A stretch of 64,000 bases of DNA from the NCBI RefSeq assembly GCF_901709675.1, contig NC_051099.1, positions 1,180,001 to 1,244,000 on the forward strand, written 5' to 3'. The notes under the pieces are model-generated. The model searched no databases, was not told the DNA's origin, and worked only from the letters and a program-made list of their open reading frames with translations. This document shows, piece by piece, positions 43,469-56,749 of the stretch (position 1 is the first letter of the stretch; every line of letters starts with the position of its first letter). The position numbers and the translations under genes are program-made. The DNA comes from Syngnathus acus. Taxonomy: Eukaryota > Chordata > Actinopteri > Syngnathiformes > Syngnathidae.

Positions 43469-45974
43469 GCTCAGCATTTTTTCTAACAGACTAATATCAC
43501 TTCCCGAGTCTTTGTGCATGTTTACATGCGAATCACAATGCCATGTCATGTCAATATCATTTATTATGAGATCAAGTCGGTCACATCCGATACAGTTCGA
43601 GGTATTGGAATTAATTTATAGGCAGAAACATATGGAGATAAGACATTGTTTTGCACGCCTGAGGTTGAGCTGTTCTGGCTAATTAAACCAATTTAAAAAT
43701 AGCACGCGGCCCCTTTGTTTCCCCGCAGACACTCTGGAGCCCACAAACAAACAGATCGGCGATTAAAACTAAAGCGGGCTAGTCTTTGGGCTAGTTGGCG
43801 TGACGGCCTTTGACTCGGTGTGCACATCCTTTCATCCGTTAGCCGTTCTGGGGACTTATCAAGGCTATTGTGATCTGCCACGGCGCAGACTTTTATTTTG
43901 ACGTGCCCATTAAAGCCTTTAAGTGTGTCATGAGTGATAATTGGCCCCGTCTTTGTGTATAAGTCTTAAGCAGATGTTCATAATGTGCTCCCGGCCTGCT
44001 GCCACCCTTGCCGCTCAGTCCTGAATGCATTATTGGCAGATTAGCCTAATAAAGGGGAAGAATTTAAATGTACCTGCATTCATCAATTTGAAGTAATCCG
44101 AAGCGTGATTTGCATGCAGATTCACATTCGTATGTTATAAATCCAAGAAGCTAGCCTACACTTTTTAGGCGAATATAAAATGAGAGTAAACTGATTTTGT
44201 GTCACTCTCACACTGAATATTTCATGAAGAACAGCATATTCTCCATTCATATTTTGGCATTAGGTCTTGTTTTTTTCATCATTGTATTTGCATGAATTGA
44301 CAATAAAGCCAACATTGTGGCACTAAGCCGCTACTTAGTACAGTCTGTACCATTCCGTCTAGTCTCTATATACATGTGGAACACAATCCCCTCCTTATTG
44401 ACATTCTTTCAAACTAGCAAAGCAGAGTCCGATGAGCGTCGGGCTAACAAGAGATTTCCATATTATCATTAATAAAAATAAAAGAACGCTCAGGTATGAT
44501 GAGGCGGCATGAACCGAGACGAGGGCATTTTTTTTTTCTTCCTGAGTGTGCTTGGATGCAAATAGATGAGTGGAGGAGGTGTTGCATTTCCAAGTAAGCG
44601 TACTTTTATTACCAGTAATTTCACATTTCAGTGCCAGAAGGTAAGCAGCAGTAGTGCTGTTTTTGTCCTCCCATGAATTTAATTTCACTTTTTGGCAACA
44701 GACATGAAGCCCAGAATACAATATGCATGCAAATTGGAACATTACGGCATGCAGTTGAAAAGCAATTGAGATCTTTGAAATGTTCTTTGAATGAAATGTA
44801 CATTTAACACACAGTTGACATTTTAATGAGAAAAGTCCAACAAAGGAGCTGCGGTAGCAAGCATTTATATCTGAAATGATCACACAAATGAATTTATTGT
44901 TCGCTCCGGGACGCAACGTTTCCATTGTGTGCTTTTGTTGTCAGAATTCACAAGCTTGACTGGAGTCCATTACTTTCCAGTGGTCCCAGTACATTTGGGA
45001 AAATTAGGCGAAACATGAAAAGGATTGCTGTTTTTCCTTGTAGAAATTTTGAGTAAACCTCTCCTGTGCTCCCCTATCAATTTACAGCAAGGCAGCTTAG
45101 CTCGAGTTGTTTCAAGCATGACCAGCAAAGTAGCTCACAATGGAGTCAATCCTGCACAAAAAGACAGCCGGGAATTGCTACGCACACACCGAGCACATTC
45201 ACTTTTGCTAAAAGTTGCCTTGCCTTGTCAATTCACACGAGGAACAAATGAGGAAATCGTTGTAAAGCGTCCCAAATGATTACACCGTAACTATCACTGA
45301 TGAAGTAGTTAAAGGCGGAACAGATTTTATTTTGACAAAGGGCGATGACAAGCAAGTGACGCTACGTTCATCTCACCGATTGCTGCTCGTCTATTGTTGT
45401 GCATCATTTTTAAAGCTTTCATTTTTACGGGAGTGTTTTATTCGACCACCTCTGATTGAAAATGAACAAAGCAGTTGAGCTTGGTGGTCAATAAAGGGCG
45501 ACACCGAATTAAGCGGTTCCTCTTGGTTAACTTTTGAAAGAGTTCAGTGATTAGAGAATCTCAATCTTATTACTGTTTGGAAGGTTTGTTATTGAGAAGT
45601 TAATTGCTGTCTGACAATGGACTTAAATTAATTCAAGCTATTTCCATTATAAAAGCCTTCAATGATTACGATACAACCCATGTGTGCATGCACAATTCAG
45701 CTTTCCGAAAAACACACACTTCTCGAGTTCAAAGTGAATTTTCTGCTCAACTTCACCTGTGGAGCCCTCGAGGCTGTTTTTGCAATGAGTGTTTATGATG
45801 GATGACATGTGGCTAGCACGTCTGGCGCACAGTCAGCATGTTCTCCACATGCACATTTCAGCGTATGGAATAATGCACTGCTGTAATCCTTGAAGACTTG
45901 TAACATGCCAATTTGTCCCACTTTAGTTGATAAAACATGTGTCACAATGCTCTGTTTTTATATTTTTCTTCCAG
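43469..45974. other. Noncoding flank with a possible conserved element
   Basis: The stretch 43690-44130 is GC-balanced, free of simple repeats and dense in motif words (ggcgattaaaac, gtgataattggcc, cattattggcagattag, tgatttgcatgcagattc), so it is a candidate conserved noncoding element. The 176-codon minus frame at 44395-44925 is the longest in the window. It lacks domains, and its own codons run through a T/A homopolymer, so I do not accept it. Confidence 0.45.
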
Positions 45975-46058
45975 CAGGCACAAGGATGCTCTGGCTCTGA
46001 CCACGACGCGGCGAGCCACGAGCTTTGGCGGAGAATGGATGAGCAAGACAAAAAGCAG
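45975..46058 (+). other. Candidate small exon (84 bases, in frame)
   Basis: A T-rich tract ending in tcttccag is followed by 84 bases that stay open in the frame QAQGCSGSDHDAAS... and end exactly at CAG|GTGAGG, a near-ideal 5' splice site. The length is a multiple of three with both boundaries in phase 0. The segment is GC-rich (about 59%) inside AT-rich DNA. A second strong donor, GAG|GTGAGT, lies at 46119-46125, after an in-frame stop at 46113-46115. The 28-residue product is hydrophilic and matches no family I know. It could be a cassette exon, a noncoding-RNA exon, or chance. Confidence 0.3.
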
Positions 46059-48254
46059 GTGAGGATGGCGAAAAGACGAGTGATGAATGAGGGAAGTGGC
46101 GGCGCCTTTGATTAAGGAGGTGAGTCGTGGGACGGGTGCGAAAATGGGCTGGAAAGGGTGAAAATAGACGAGGGCAGATGAATAGCTGTCAGCGGGGTGC
46201 AATGGGCGGTTATTGATAAATCATAAATAATAATGAAAGCCTGCTGATGGGGACAATATGGAGAACATAGTGGATGGGAAATCATGGGAGCAAAGATCAA
46301 ACGTTCCTCTAAAGCAAGGACAACAGTGATATATGAATACACGTTTTATTATTAGAACATCTTCATCATCATTTATCTCACTTTCCCCTCATTTCTTTCA
46401 AGACGATTCTTTCAGTCACTTTCTATCAGTCCAACAGAATATTGCGGCGCAGTGTATTATGACCGCTATTATCTGTATGACTCTAACGGCCTCCACACTG
46501 ATAACAGTAATCAATTACATCTCCCAGGGTCATTAAGTACTGGAGCAGACTTTCTTTGTACCGTAATAATACCTTGTGCATTTTTTTTGTTTCAAGCCCC
46601 TTATTTTCTTCAGCTCTCATTTTTGGATTTATCCAGATCGATGAAGCCATTTATTTTTTAAATCCGCTCCCGTACGCTCCACCGTATTTGACGATGTTAT
46701 GTCCTAAATATTCCCAATGAGGAGAAGTTTGTTGTTGTGTTAATAATAACAATTTCCACCAAATTGTACGTTTTTTCGAGTTCCCAGTTGCCGTACTGCA
46801 TTTTATTTATTTATTTTCTGACAGACCGAAATGGACGTTTTTATTTGTTGCACTACAGCAGTTGGAATAAGGACAGCTTTATCAAGTTTAATACTCAATT
46901 ACCGTCTGCTGCCGTTGTAAAGAAATGATTTTCAAAACCAATATTGTGTCCGGAAATGAGCTGCTAGTTTTATCTGGTCTTTTTACATCACACAGAGTTG
47001 AAAGGGTAAAAGTCAGCTCTAATTGCAAGATGACTCATGGCGACCTCTTATGACATTTCCTTTATGCTGAGTCACGAATGTCTGACCCTTGATAAACCTT
47101 GAGAGGAATTTAGGATGTTGAAAAGTTTCAAACTATCAGACTTGAAACACGCCTTGACTAATTCACCGCCAATGACAACTACAGACGTCAATTTGTACCT
47201 GGGCTAGCAGTGAATAAGTTAAAAGGCACACACTATCCAACGTGAATCCCAAGATTTCAAGAGATGTGATTCATTTTTATAGTTAACTGTGAGCATGGCT
47301 TAATTAGTTCTGAATGGTTTTCATTCATACCATCTGCCGCCGAGCAACGCTACAGGAAAGGTCATTTTCCACTTTCTTTTGCCGTGTCGAAGCAGCAGCT
47401 GGTCCTCACTGGACAAAGTGCAGGTATTTTCCTTGCTTCTGTGCACAAATGGGAGCTTTGATCGCTCAAAGAGGGCCTGTAAAGTTACTCAGCCTGATGA
47501 GCGGAACGTTTGCGAGCACCCCGAAATACTTCAAGCCTAGCGCGGTCATCTGGACAGCTGTCATAAAGCAAAGGTTCATTACATATTGGGGACTTGGAAA
47601 TGCATAGTGACACCTGAGTCTTTAAGAAATATTAAAAGTGATTTGATGAGGCATCAAAGTTAAAGGGTCCTGTGAGAAATGGATTTGGAAGGATGGCGCA
47701 TTAGGAATTCTGCACTGATGTGAAGGCATAAAATGTCTTGATATGCTTTTTACGGCCTTGTGTGTGTTTTACGGATCACGGCTAAAAATAAATCTGCCGT
47801 TTGCACCGTTGTGTTTTTTCGGTTTGTCACATTTTCAAAATAATAAAAAAAGGAATAAATAAAAGAATATATGAGAAAATAATTATATGAGAAATTAAAA
47901 ACTGTGCACAATATTACAGTGGCCTTTTATGAGATCAAATATACTTTGTAGGTATGAAAACCTCTGCCTTGTTTTTTTGATAAACGCTTAGCACTACTAC
48001 ACTCCTGTATTTTAATGCTCTTGTGACTTGAAGTGCAAATTAATTCCGGAACTTGGTGTGGAAAGTTTTGACAACTACTACTTTGTATTTATAAGCTACT
48101 CTGCACATTTTCTTTTTCAAATGAAGCAAAATATGTTACCGGCAGTGAATTTCCAAGAACAATTCCAAGCACCTAGTCCGTTAATACCAATGCCCGAGGC
48201 AAGAAGTCGCCATGTTTGAAATTTAGTTAAGGAGCGTTGTAATGCCCCTGTACA
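46059..48254. other. Noncoding flank, no gene supported
   Basis: No frame over 100 codons. The DNA is AT-rich, with TAATAATAA patches near 46220 and 46740, and an AAATAA-rich stretch at 47835-47900 just before the foldback element. Confidence 0.55.
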
Positions 48255-48558
48255 TACACTACCGTTCAAAAGTTTGGGGTCACAAAATTGTTTGGGTGAC
48301 CCCAAACTTTTGAACGGTAGTGTATATATTTATTTAGATAATTATTTATAGATTATATATATAATCTTCTGTGTAAAAAATCTTATAATATATATGTATA
48401 CTTATATTCATAGATTATATATAATCTTATACAAATATAAGATATCATTTATAATATTGAATTCATAATATTTTATTATAATAATATTTACACTACCGTT
48501 CAAAAGTTTGGGGTCACCCAAACAATTTTGTGACCCCAAACCTTTGAACGGTAGTGTA
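48255..48558. mobile_element. Double-hairpin foldback MITE with Tc1/mariner-type ends
   Basis: A 304-base non-autonomous element. Each end is itself a 70-base palindrome: 48255-48324 and 48489-48558. Each palindrome opens with TA plus CACTACCGTTCAAAAGTTTG, which is the terminal repeat of an abundant fish Tc1-like transposon, followed by a short spacer (aaaattgtttgggtgac) and the same repeat inverted. The two palindromes are reverse complements of each other, differing by one base (an a-to-c change near 48542). The 164-base core is almost pure A/T with its own attatatataat inverted words. No transposase is present. Ends at TA fit the Tc1/mariner target rule. Confidence 0.85.
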
Positions 48559-50904
48559 GTTTCCCAGAAATGTCAAAGCTTTTTCCTCATTGTCATAAAC
48601 TCAGCTCAGGAAAGCGTCCTCATTTCACACGTCGCTTTGTGTTTGTGTCTTTAAACGCGACGCCATTGGCGGGTGGCTATCTGTCGGAGCAAAGCTAATG
48701 CACAAATAATGACCTTCGATCCAGACATTATTATAGTGCTACGTAGCGCGGCCGAGTAGATGCAAAGCAGCTTGAACTGTGAATACTTTGGATGGATTGG
48801 ACACCTAAAAAGGAATGAATGGACACATCCGATGTTGCTCATTTTCACGTATGTGGAAGCTCTTACCGGTTAAAAGGTGACAATATCAGGGAACAATTTC
48901 ATATTTCTTCCCATTCATCCATTTCCCTTCCACAAAATGCTAAAGCAGTAGCACAGCTCACCTTACCACAATAAGAACTTTTTTGCGCAGGAGGGGGGAG
49001 TCTTGCGTAACATTTCACAATTTTAACAATGATAACCATTTCAAATCAAATGAGAAAACTTCCCCATCAATTTGCTCCGCCTTTGTCTCAGTCTGTCGTC
49101 TATTTCACACACACCCTGCAAGTGTCACCGCCACTGGGATGTTTTTCTCCCGGCCGGAGGATCACAAGGAAGCCGAGCTGTGAACGCTTCAGTCTCCATC
49201 CACCTCCTCTGGTGTGCGCACTCGCTGCGCTGGGAATTAACAGCTTCACTGTGGTTCATCAACTGAACCAAACACGTCGGCGGAAGAGTGTGGGAGCAGC
49301 CACCGAGACGGCACAAAATAAACGATAAACCAGGGAGCGCGTGTCGAATGCCAGTCGTGTGTATCACGAGGATGTAAAAGATAATGGTAGAAAGCAACCG
49401 GAGGGCAATAGGCATGGAGAGAACAGAAAATAACAATTAGTGGCTGCTGAGTCAGATTGCCCATGGTGCCCAAATCTTCATTTTGGGGACCAAAGCAAAC
49501 TACTCTCGCATTCAACTTGAGAGCAATGGTTCGTTATTTTCATCCTGCTTACTGTTCATGGGCCAGGCCATGCAATCACTCCTGCTCTGTAAGGTCCAGC
49601 CAGCCCAATCTGCGGGATTTCTTCTTTGTTCTAAAACTTTGTTTCAAAAAAATCCGAAGAATTTAAGATTAAAAGTAGAAAATTGAGACTAAAAGAATTT
49701 TTGATCAAAGTTTCTTTCCTTTGTCATTTCATTTTTATTTCCCCTTTGTAACTGACTGCTAGGTGTTAGCAACCGTTAAAAAAAAAGTTAAAACAAAGTG
49801 CTGACAATGTGTGTCAGGAGGCAGCCGAGGTAGCTCCCCTGAGTTATTTGATCATAGCGTTCTAGCAAGGAGCAAAGTGCATTGTTCGTTCAGATCAAGC
49901 ATCTCTGCCAGCCTCGTAATTTACTCACTATATTATCACCTCTCTTTGCCCTTTTTTACAGCAGCCTTAACCTCCTATGCAGTCCCAGACTTCACACCTT
50001 GACTTCAGACCTTTGTTGAAGGTCTCCTGTTTGTCACTTGACACGCAAACAACCTCAAACATATTATTTATTCACTTGACATTGTGCGAGTGTGTGTTTG
50101 TATCAATTTGTATGACTGTTCAACTGTTCGATAGAATCAAATATCACATTTGTTTATTTATTTGTATTATGCGAGGCTAAAATCTATTGGGTTCAATTAC
50201 AAATGACCAATAAGAAATTTTCTGATTATAAATTAGCGCTAAAATGATATTACAATCACAGCGTCATATGACGTCACTGGCATTGGCTGCAGCTGGTGAT
50301 TGAACGTAAATAGACAACGGCAGCTGTTTGTTTGTCTGTTTTGTCGACGGGTTAGCAAGCGTTCTCCATCATGATCTATAGAGGGAAATGGTTGAAACCT
50401 CCTGTCCCATTCAGTCTTCTCTCTCCCTTTGCTTGACATTAACGCCAGCTCTCATCACTCCATGTGCTCCTCGCCAAGGGAACCCCTGCTGGCTCCATGC
50501 TAGAGGCAAGGCAGTAACTTCTTGGAGCTGTAGATGAAGCACCGTAAACAAGATTGAGGAAAGAAAAAAAAAAAAGAAATCCAATAACATTGATGTTCCT
50601 TAGCAAAACGTCTTGAAAGAAAGAGATAAAAGGAATGAGTTGGAGTTGCTGCAAAGGGCTGATGACTCTACATCGCCTAGAAGTGAATCATCCAAAATTC
50701 TTTACTTTGGTCATTATAATGGTAGTAATAATAATAATCATCATACTAATGACATAATTGCACCACTGGAAGTGTAATTACCAATTAAGCTATAGTTCGT
50801 ACAATAACGACAAACTGCTTAAAACAGCAGCACTTTTTGGACTTTAGCCAGTTCTGTGCAGGAAATTAAATATGTTAAATCGATGTGGGAATGTGCCGTA
50901 TTTG
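48559..50904. other. Noncoding flank, no gene supported
   Basis: Frames up to 103 codons overlap on both strands in 48983-49515 without domains. A perfect cAMP-response-type palindrome TGACGTCA lies at 50269-50276, followed by gcagctg. An A run is at 50563-50575 and AAT words at 50720-50745. Confidence 0.5.
50269..50276. promoter_or_regulatory. Perfect CRE/ATF palindrome
   Basis: TGACGTCA inside catatgacgtcactgg is the full CREB/ATF consensus. An 8-base word is expected about once per 65 kb by chance, and CpG words are rarer than that in this DNA, so it is worth marking but not strong evidence of function. Confidence 0.25.
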
Positions 50905-51145
50905 GCCCTTGTGCACCCCCTGAAATATGCATGAACCCCCCCCCCCCCAGGTGCCAGGCTGCCAGATAATTAAGTTTTGGGTATTTTCTGATTTCCCCAG
51001 AAATTATTTTCTACATTTCCACCCGTTTCCACCCAATGAATCTGTATCACAATTTTTTTTGAAGAATTTTGTGGGTTGGTAAAACCAACCCATTGCTATC
51101 CCTGCCCCCCCGCCCTCCAAGAAAAAAATCCTAGCTCCGCCAGTG
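50905..51145 (-). mobile_element. hAT-like element relic (copy 2)
   Basis: This fragment ends in GCTCCGCCAGTG (51134-51145), the exact reverse complement of the start of the relic at 7986. It carries the shared CCCCCTGAAATATG word near its left edge (50915-50929), a C run, and an internal 9-base perfect hairpin (TGGGTTGGT / ACCAACCCA, 51072-51092). The far terminus is missing. The family is inferred from end sequence only. Confidence 0.45.
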
Positions 51146-52559
51146 GCTGCAGGAATAAGCCCTACCGAACGATTGCGCTTTTTAAAATCTTAAGCACATA
51201 TTTGAACGGGAGGCAGCGATTATGTGATCTGGTTGGAAAGTCTGAATATTTAGCTGAAATGTGATGCAGAGTGGTTAAGATAGTACGCCAAAAAAACAAC
51301 AACAGCTTACCTCAAGTAAACAGAGACTCATTATTCATTCAAGGCTGTTTGGCATTATCAGGAGACAAGGACGCACGCACGTTTGAATCCGTAATGAAGG
51401 TATTTGAAACAAAGCATGCAAAGTACAAAGACAACCCATCAGTTTGCGTGTGTTGTGTAGAATGAGAGTGCTCCATTTTGTCGTCTCATTTTATGAATTT
51501 CTGAATAGCTACTTTTTGTCACGGTGGCAGAGGGAATTAAGATGGTCTCGTACTACTACTTCATTAATTTAAGACTAAATGTGTCTGAATACTTTTGTTC
51601 ATCAGAGCATCATTTCCAGTCCATGTAGTGAGCTTAGCATACAAAATGGCATTTTCTTTTTTTGCCCATTAGAATAGCAACACGTCTCGCCAGCGTGTGA
51701 GCAGCAGTGTGAACGGATTCCTTTTTGGCAACAGCTTCAAAGTCCCAACAAGTATCAAATGAATGCTCTCCATTTCTTTGTCGAGTCATAAATTTCCCGG
51801 AGTGACATTGCATTTTATCTCTTCAATAAATAAAGACCTCTTTACTATTTTGCGAGCTGTTGTTTTTCCTCTCAACGCCCCGTAGCATCATTCGAATGGG
51901 ATCGTGACAGGCACGTGGCAATTAATCACAGAGTTAATTGACTCTACTATGCATGCATCATTATGCAACAACTGGAGTTTTGGATCCCAAAACAAACACG
52001 TTAATTTGCATACGTGTAATGTGGTTTATTGAAGAACGATCAGGCTGTATTTGGCCGCACGGGTGGATAGTAGACTTTGAGTTTGGGTTCCTTAATTTGA
52101 TGATGATTTGCTGCCAAATTGGCTCTTTCACTCCATTCACTCCTGCAGTCTGTAAGATGAACTGAATTCCTAGCTTTAACAAATTTCTGGAGATATGTAC
52201 GGCGTGTGTGTGTTTTTATTTTTTAACGTCAAGCGCTGATAAATTCTCACTTACAGCCTTTTATTTTTTCCTTTCCGCCTCTCTAAATGTCAGCGCTGCC
52301 AGATCAGTGTGCCGTCGTTCCACCTCTGAACACTCAGACGGAATTGAGGGGAGCCAAGAGGAACCGGAACAATTTGGCCTGATAGCGCACCCTCTGCTCA
52401 ACATTGCTAAGCGACCGCCGTGAACTCAATTTCATGAGCCTTGCCTTACCTAGAGGCTAGAAGTTGGATGTGTGCGTGCACAGTACTGACCCCTTCTACT
52501 GAATCATTCCAAAATCTGTCCAAGTGCTGCTCTGCTGAGGTTCAGTAAGCACTTTAAGT
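51146..52559. other. Noncoding, no gene seen
   Basis: Short frames only, none over 75 codons. AT-rich with TTAATT words at 51918-51945. No recognisable element. Confidence 0.55.
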
Positions 52560-52588
52560 GTGTATGTGTGTGTGTGTGTGTGTGTGTG
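52560..52588 (+). repeat. Dinucleotide microsatellite (GT)n
   Basis: About fourteen GT units with one TATG interruption at the left end. Confidence 0.95.
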
Positions 52589-55500
52589 CATGTAAGCGTG
52601 TGCATGGTCATATGGTTCTGCATGAGTGAGAGGTCTCTGGCCCGACTTGGTAGCTCAGCTGTGGGTAGTCACATTCATATTAGGAATAAATTACAAATGA
52701 TGGCGCTTGTCATTCTGCTGCTGGCGGCTGCATGATTCACGTGTAAAAGTGCGCTTTCATTGGGAGATGAAATACCGTATTTACACTGAAATATAGCCTG
52801 TTGGCTGATGTGTGTGTTATACGGTGGTATTACGTATATTTAGTGACGTCTATGAATTAAGGGTTGGGTTCAGCAACAGGTGGAATATGTTTTGGAAACT
52901 TCATAGCAATATATTAAAACACAGTGTTAAGATTCTTAGAGGTCAAACGTAAAAACGTAAGGGAAAAAAATAACGTTATTTCCATTGTTTTCAATGCGGT
53001 GAGATGTTTTGAGGTACAAAGGGATTTTCACTCAAATTGAATGATTTGTAATTCGCTTCGTAATGTGTTCTTGAGTGTTCAGCATTTGTTTTGCTTGCAC
53101 GCCATTAGACCTCATGTGTTTTTCTCATTTTTAGGGCATTTATACGACTTTGTATTCTTAAGGTGTCCTTGGCCATCATAATCCATATTAATTTTGCCTT
53201 TCCATTTGTTATTCACACAATTCACTTTATAATGACTTGCCTGTATGAGCTGGATCATGTGTTTTTGCATATCCGCAGAGTAAATTGTCTTCTCTCTCGG
53301 ACTATAGATAAAGCATCAAAAAGTCATTTCTATTCATTTCGTTTCATATAAATACCCTAACTGCTCATCATATTGCATTCAAAATTTCCTCTTTCAGCCT
53401 TGATTTTTTTTCTCTCTCTCTCTCCCACCCGCCCTCACATCACAGTGTGCTAGGCAAATTAAAGCACTGCGAGCCCTCTATTTAGCACTTGATCTTAGCT
53501 TTACTCCCACTGCTTTGCCGTCACTGGCACCGCTTAACTGAATATGGCAATCTGAGGCGGAAATGTTACTTAAATGGACTGGCTAATAATTTATTCCAGG
53601 CTGCCAGGAAACAGTTGGCGCTTTCAGTTCTGGCGACATCCCTACAGACCAGTGTACGATGTAGTCCAAACACAGACAGACACAGGAAGGAAAAAAAAAA
53701 CGTTTTTTTTTAAATCTATTGCTATCTAACGGTCCCATCAAGCTGTTCTATGTTTATTATTCTGCACAAATAAACGAGCAGAGGAACAAAAGCTGCTGCA
53801 AGCCCCCCCACCACCCACCCAGCTTTGATGTTTAAAAAATGACCACAAACTCAATTGCTTTTAACAATAAAACTCATTATTTTTGCTCAAAATAAGTACC
53901 CCAATAATTGATATGCCTGTAACTGAAGTGGGTGGGGCCACATGACTCCGACTCAATGTATGTTAGTTATCATAAATGTGCAGTTGTTATCGTCTGTGCT
54001 ATGCCGAATAACCGGCAATGCATAATGTGACATTTCAGGTTCAGGAAAACATGCAGAAACTGGACTTGTGACCTTTTACTTTTCAAATGTATGTTTTTAA
54101 ATTGTTACTTACCATGCACCCACGTATCTATGAAATCACAGTTATGGATAATTTCCCAAATTTAACCGCAACGACGCGTGCAAATACGCTTTCAATCAGC
54201 CTACTTTATTTTAGGACGCTTAAATTTAAAACATGGTGTTGTAATTACTTGACTGAATCAAGAGCGTCCTCAACTTGTTTCAATTTTCAATTACTGTTTT
54301 GCAGACTTTGGTTTTTAAAAAAAAGCGCATTCAGTTCAAGTTGGCAGCTAAGATGGATTTTATTTTTATTTTTTGCTGCATTCAGGCGAAAAGTAACTGA
54401 TATGGTCGTCATCCAGTCTGCAATTCAGCCCGTTGCCATGTAAACTGGTGTCAGGGCTGACCTGCATGTAGAGTTTAGTAAGTGTCATCTTGGGGAGACG
54501 AGGAGAACATTTTAGAAAGTTGCCGCGATTATTTTTGAAGAGTTGTACTTTCTGCTGTCAGAGGCAATTTCCATGCCATTCTCATTCCCATGCACCAAAC
54601 ACCCACTAGCGCCATTCGTAAACGTCCTCCGAATAAACCAAATTTGATTGGATGATTCCTTGTCAGTTGGGAGGAGTTGCAATGCGTGAGATTGTAAATA
54701 CAATTTGTCTAACAGGTACGGAACGTTCCTAAAATCGTCAGCGGGTGCTACCGCAGTGACTAGTTATTGACCAGTTAAGCACAGTATCTGCCTAATCATC
54801 TCAAATAGTTCGGACAGGTTCTGGCTTCTACTTCTGCAATTTCAATACATGTGAGGGTATTTTGGCAAAATGGCAGGTGGTCAATTTTGGCAGCTGGTGA
54901 AATCTTTACAAAAGGGCCTGGTTGAATGGATACTTTCATCATAGCTTTGGCCAGTTTTGACTCCACACTAAAATCATTCATGTGGATGTCTTCTTGGCAA
55001 AACAAGCAGCGGCTTACTAATTTTGGTAGCTCATCGCAAACCTGCCAAAAAGCACCCCTACCCAAACAGAAACATTGTTATTTGTGGATTATGTGGACAG
55101 CCAAAAGGCCAATAAATGACAACAGCTAAATTTACAGAGTCCTGACGGTAAGGTTTATTGTGTATCCGTTACGTTTTCTCGCTAATTAAAACGAAGCATG
55201 CTGCAACTGGGATCGCTGGGAGATTCAGATTTATATTCAGACAAGTTTATCGATTCCATGAGACAGGAGCATTGCTTTGAACAGCTTGCGCATGGTAGAT
55301 ACGAGCATACAGGAAGGTATACGACATAAATGTAGATTAAGGGGGGAAAGAAATGCTTTAAATAACAAGCCAAAGAGATTTGTGGAATACATAAAAAAAA
55401 TACAGATTAAATAAATTTAAGACGGCCATCAATTTGTTTGGTACCACGTATCCTGGGATTACAGTATGATGGAGCCCATCTCAGGTGAATGATCATCAAT

Positions 55501-56749
55501 GTGACAGACAAGCATAATGCTGCATTCAAACTCGATTTTTCCAATAGGACATCACAGGGTCCGACTTCAAAGCCTTCCTTTGGAAAGTACAGTCGATAAA
55601 TTTGCAGATGTCATCTTGGCGTCATGATGTCAAAATGCATAATGGGGAGGTTTGTTTAAAGAGCAAGCGTGATTGAATTAAAAAATATGCACTCGTTGGA
55701 CTGATTCAATGACACATTTGAATAGAATGGAATGTTGACGTTCCCGATATTAAGAAGCTATTCCCGACAGTCCGTCTTTTTGTCACTTAACCAACTGATG
55801 GACTGAGACAGCCATTGAAAGCGCCGCTGTGTTTTGCACGTGTTTGCGTTTGGCAGGCAGTGCGACAGCCCGCTAGGCGGCTGCTCTCTGTGGCACTTAA
55901 TGCTTGCCAAAATTGGAGGGAAAGGTCATTTATACTACACACGCAGTGGGAGGTTGCATACGTGCAGGTGTCTGCATGAGAAGCCCCCTGAGTCATGACT
56001 GGAACTCCATTTTGGAATGGTGGGCTGTGAAGGCTTTTCAGCCAACTGGCGCGTCACATTCGACATTGGTTTTCTTTGCAGAAGAAAACGTACCGAGGTT
56101 GTTGCTTATTTTCTTATTCCTGCCTTGGCCCTGAAACGTGATGTGTGACCTGGCCGGATTCAACTAACACCTGCGCAATAAGCTGCACCATCCGTGCACT
56201 GGCTCTGGTTTGAAAGCAGTCATTTCATGCTTTTCAACAGTTCCATGATAGCGTTAGACTCGTTGCCAATGCAGACCATACTTTTTTGATTGGAGCATTT
56301 TGCCAAACGGGAAGCAGAAGAGCAACCATGCAAAGGAAAAAAAAGATCATCACACTGCATTCACTCGCCTGCAGAATCTTGGCAACAAATATATATTTGC
56401 CCAGATGTCACTTTGCAAACTTCTTAGCTTCACCAGATGTCTTCAATTCAAAGTGTGAAGGAACTATAATTCCAAAATAGAATGCATGAATACATTCTTC
56501 TGTTTTTGTTTCCCTTCACTACAGGCAGCAGCATCGCCATAATGAACATTGCACAATTCAATTAAGGTGCTAATCACAGCAAATTCAAAGGAACTGTATA
56601 CAGGCGATTGCTCACATATGGAGGATAGGAACAAACGCTGGCAAATGTAAACAAAGCTCCATAAACATTATTAAAATGGGCAATCAAGTCAGAGTTTGTT
56701 TTATTTTTACATGTCTGTAAAATAGAGAACATGCATACTTTTTTTATTG
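52589..56749. other. Noncoding flank, no gene supported
   Basis: Contains a short CT run at 53410-53424, A/T homopolymers at 53690-53712, and unique AT-rich DNA. The longest frame (118 codons, 54087-54443) is Phe/Leu-rich through T-rich DNA and is not accepted. No element recognised. Confidence 0.5.

Noticed and set aside
44395-44925. Longest open frame in the window, 176 codons on the minus strand
   Set aside because: No domain, no splice or promoter context, and it runs through homopolymer DNA; one such frame is expected by chance in 64 kb scanned in six frames.
52779-52835. taccgtatt ... atacggtggta as a transposon with inverted ends
   Set aside because: The similarity is limited to about seven bases per side and lacks the longer terminus seen at 28059.
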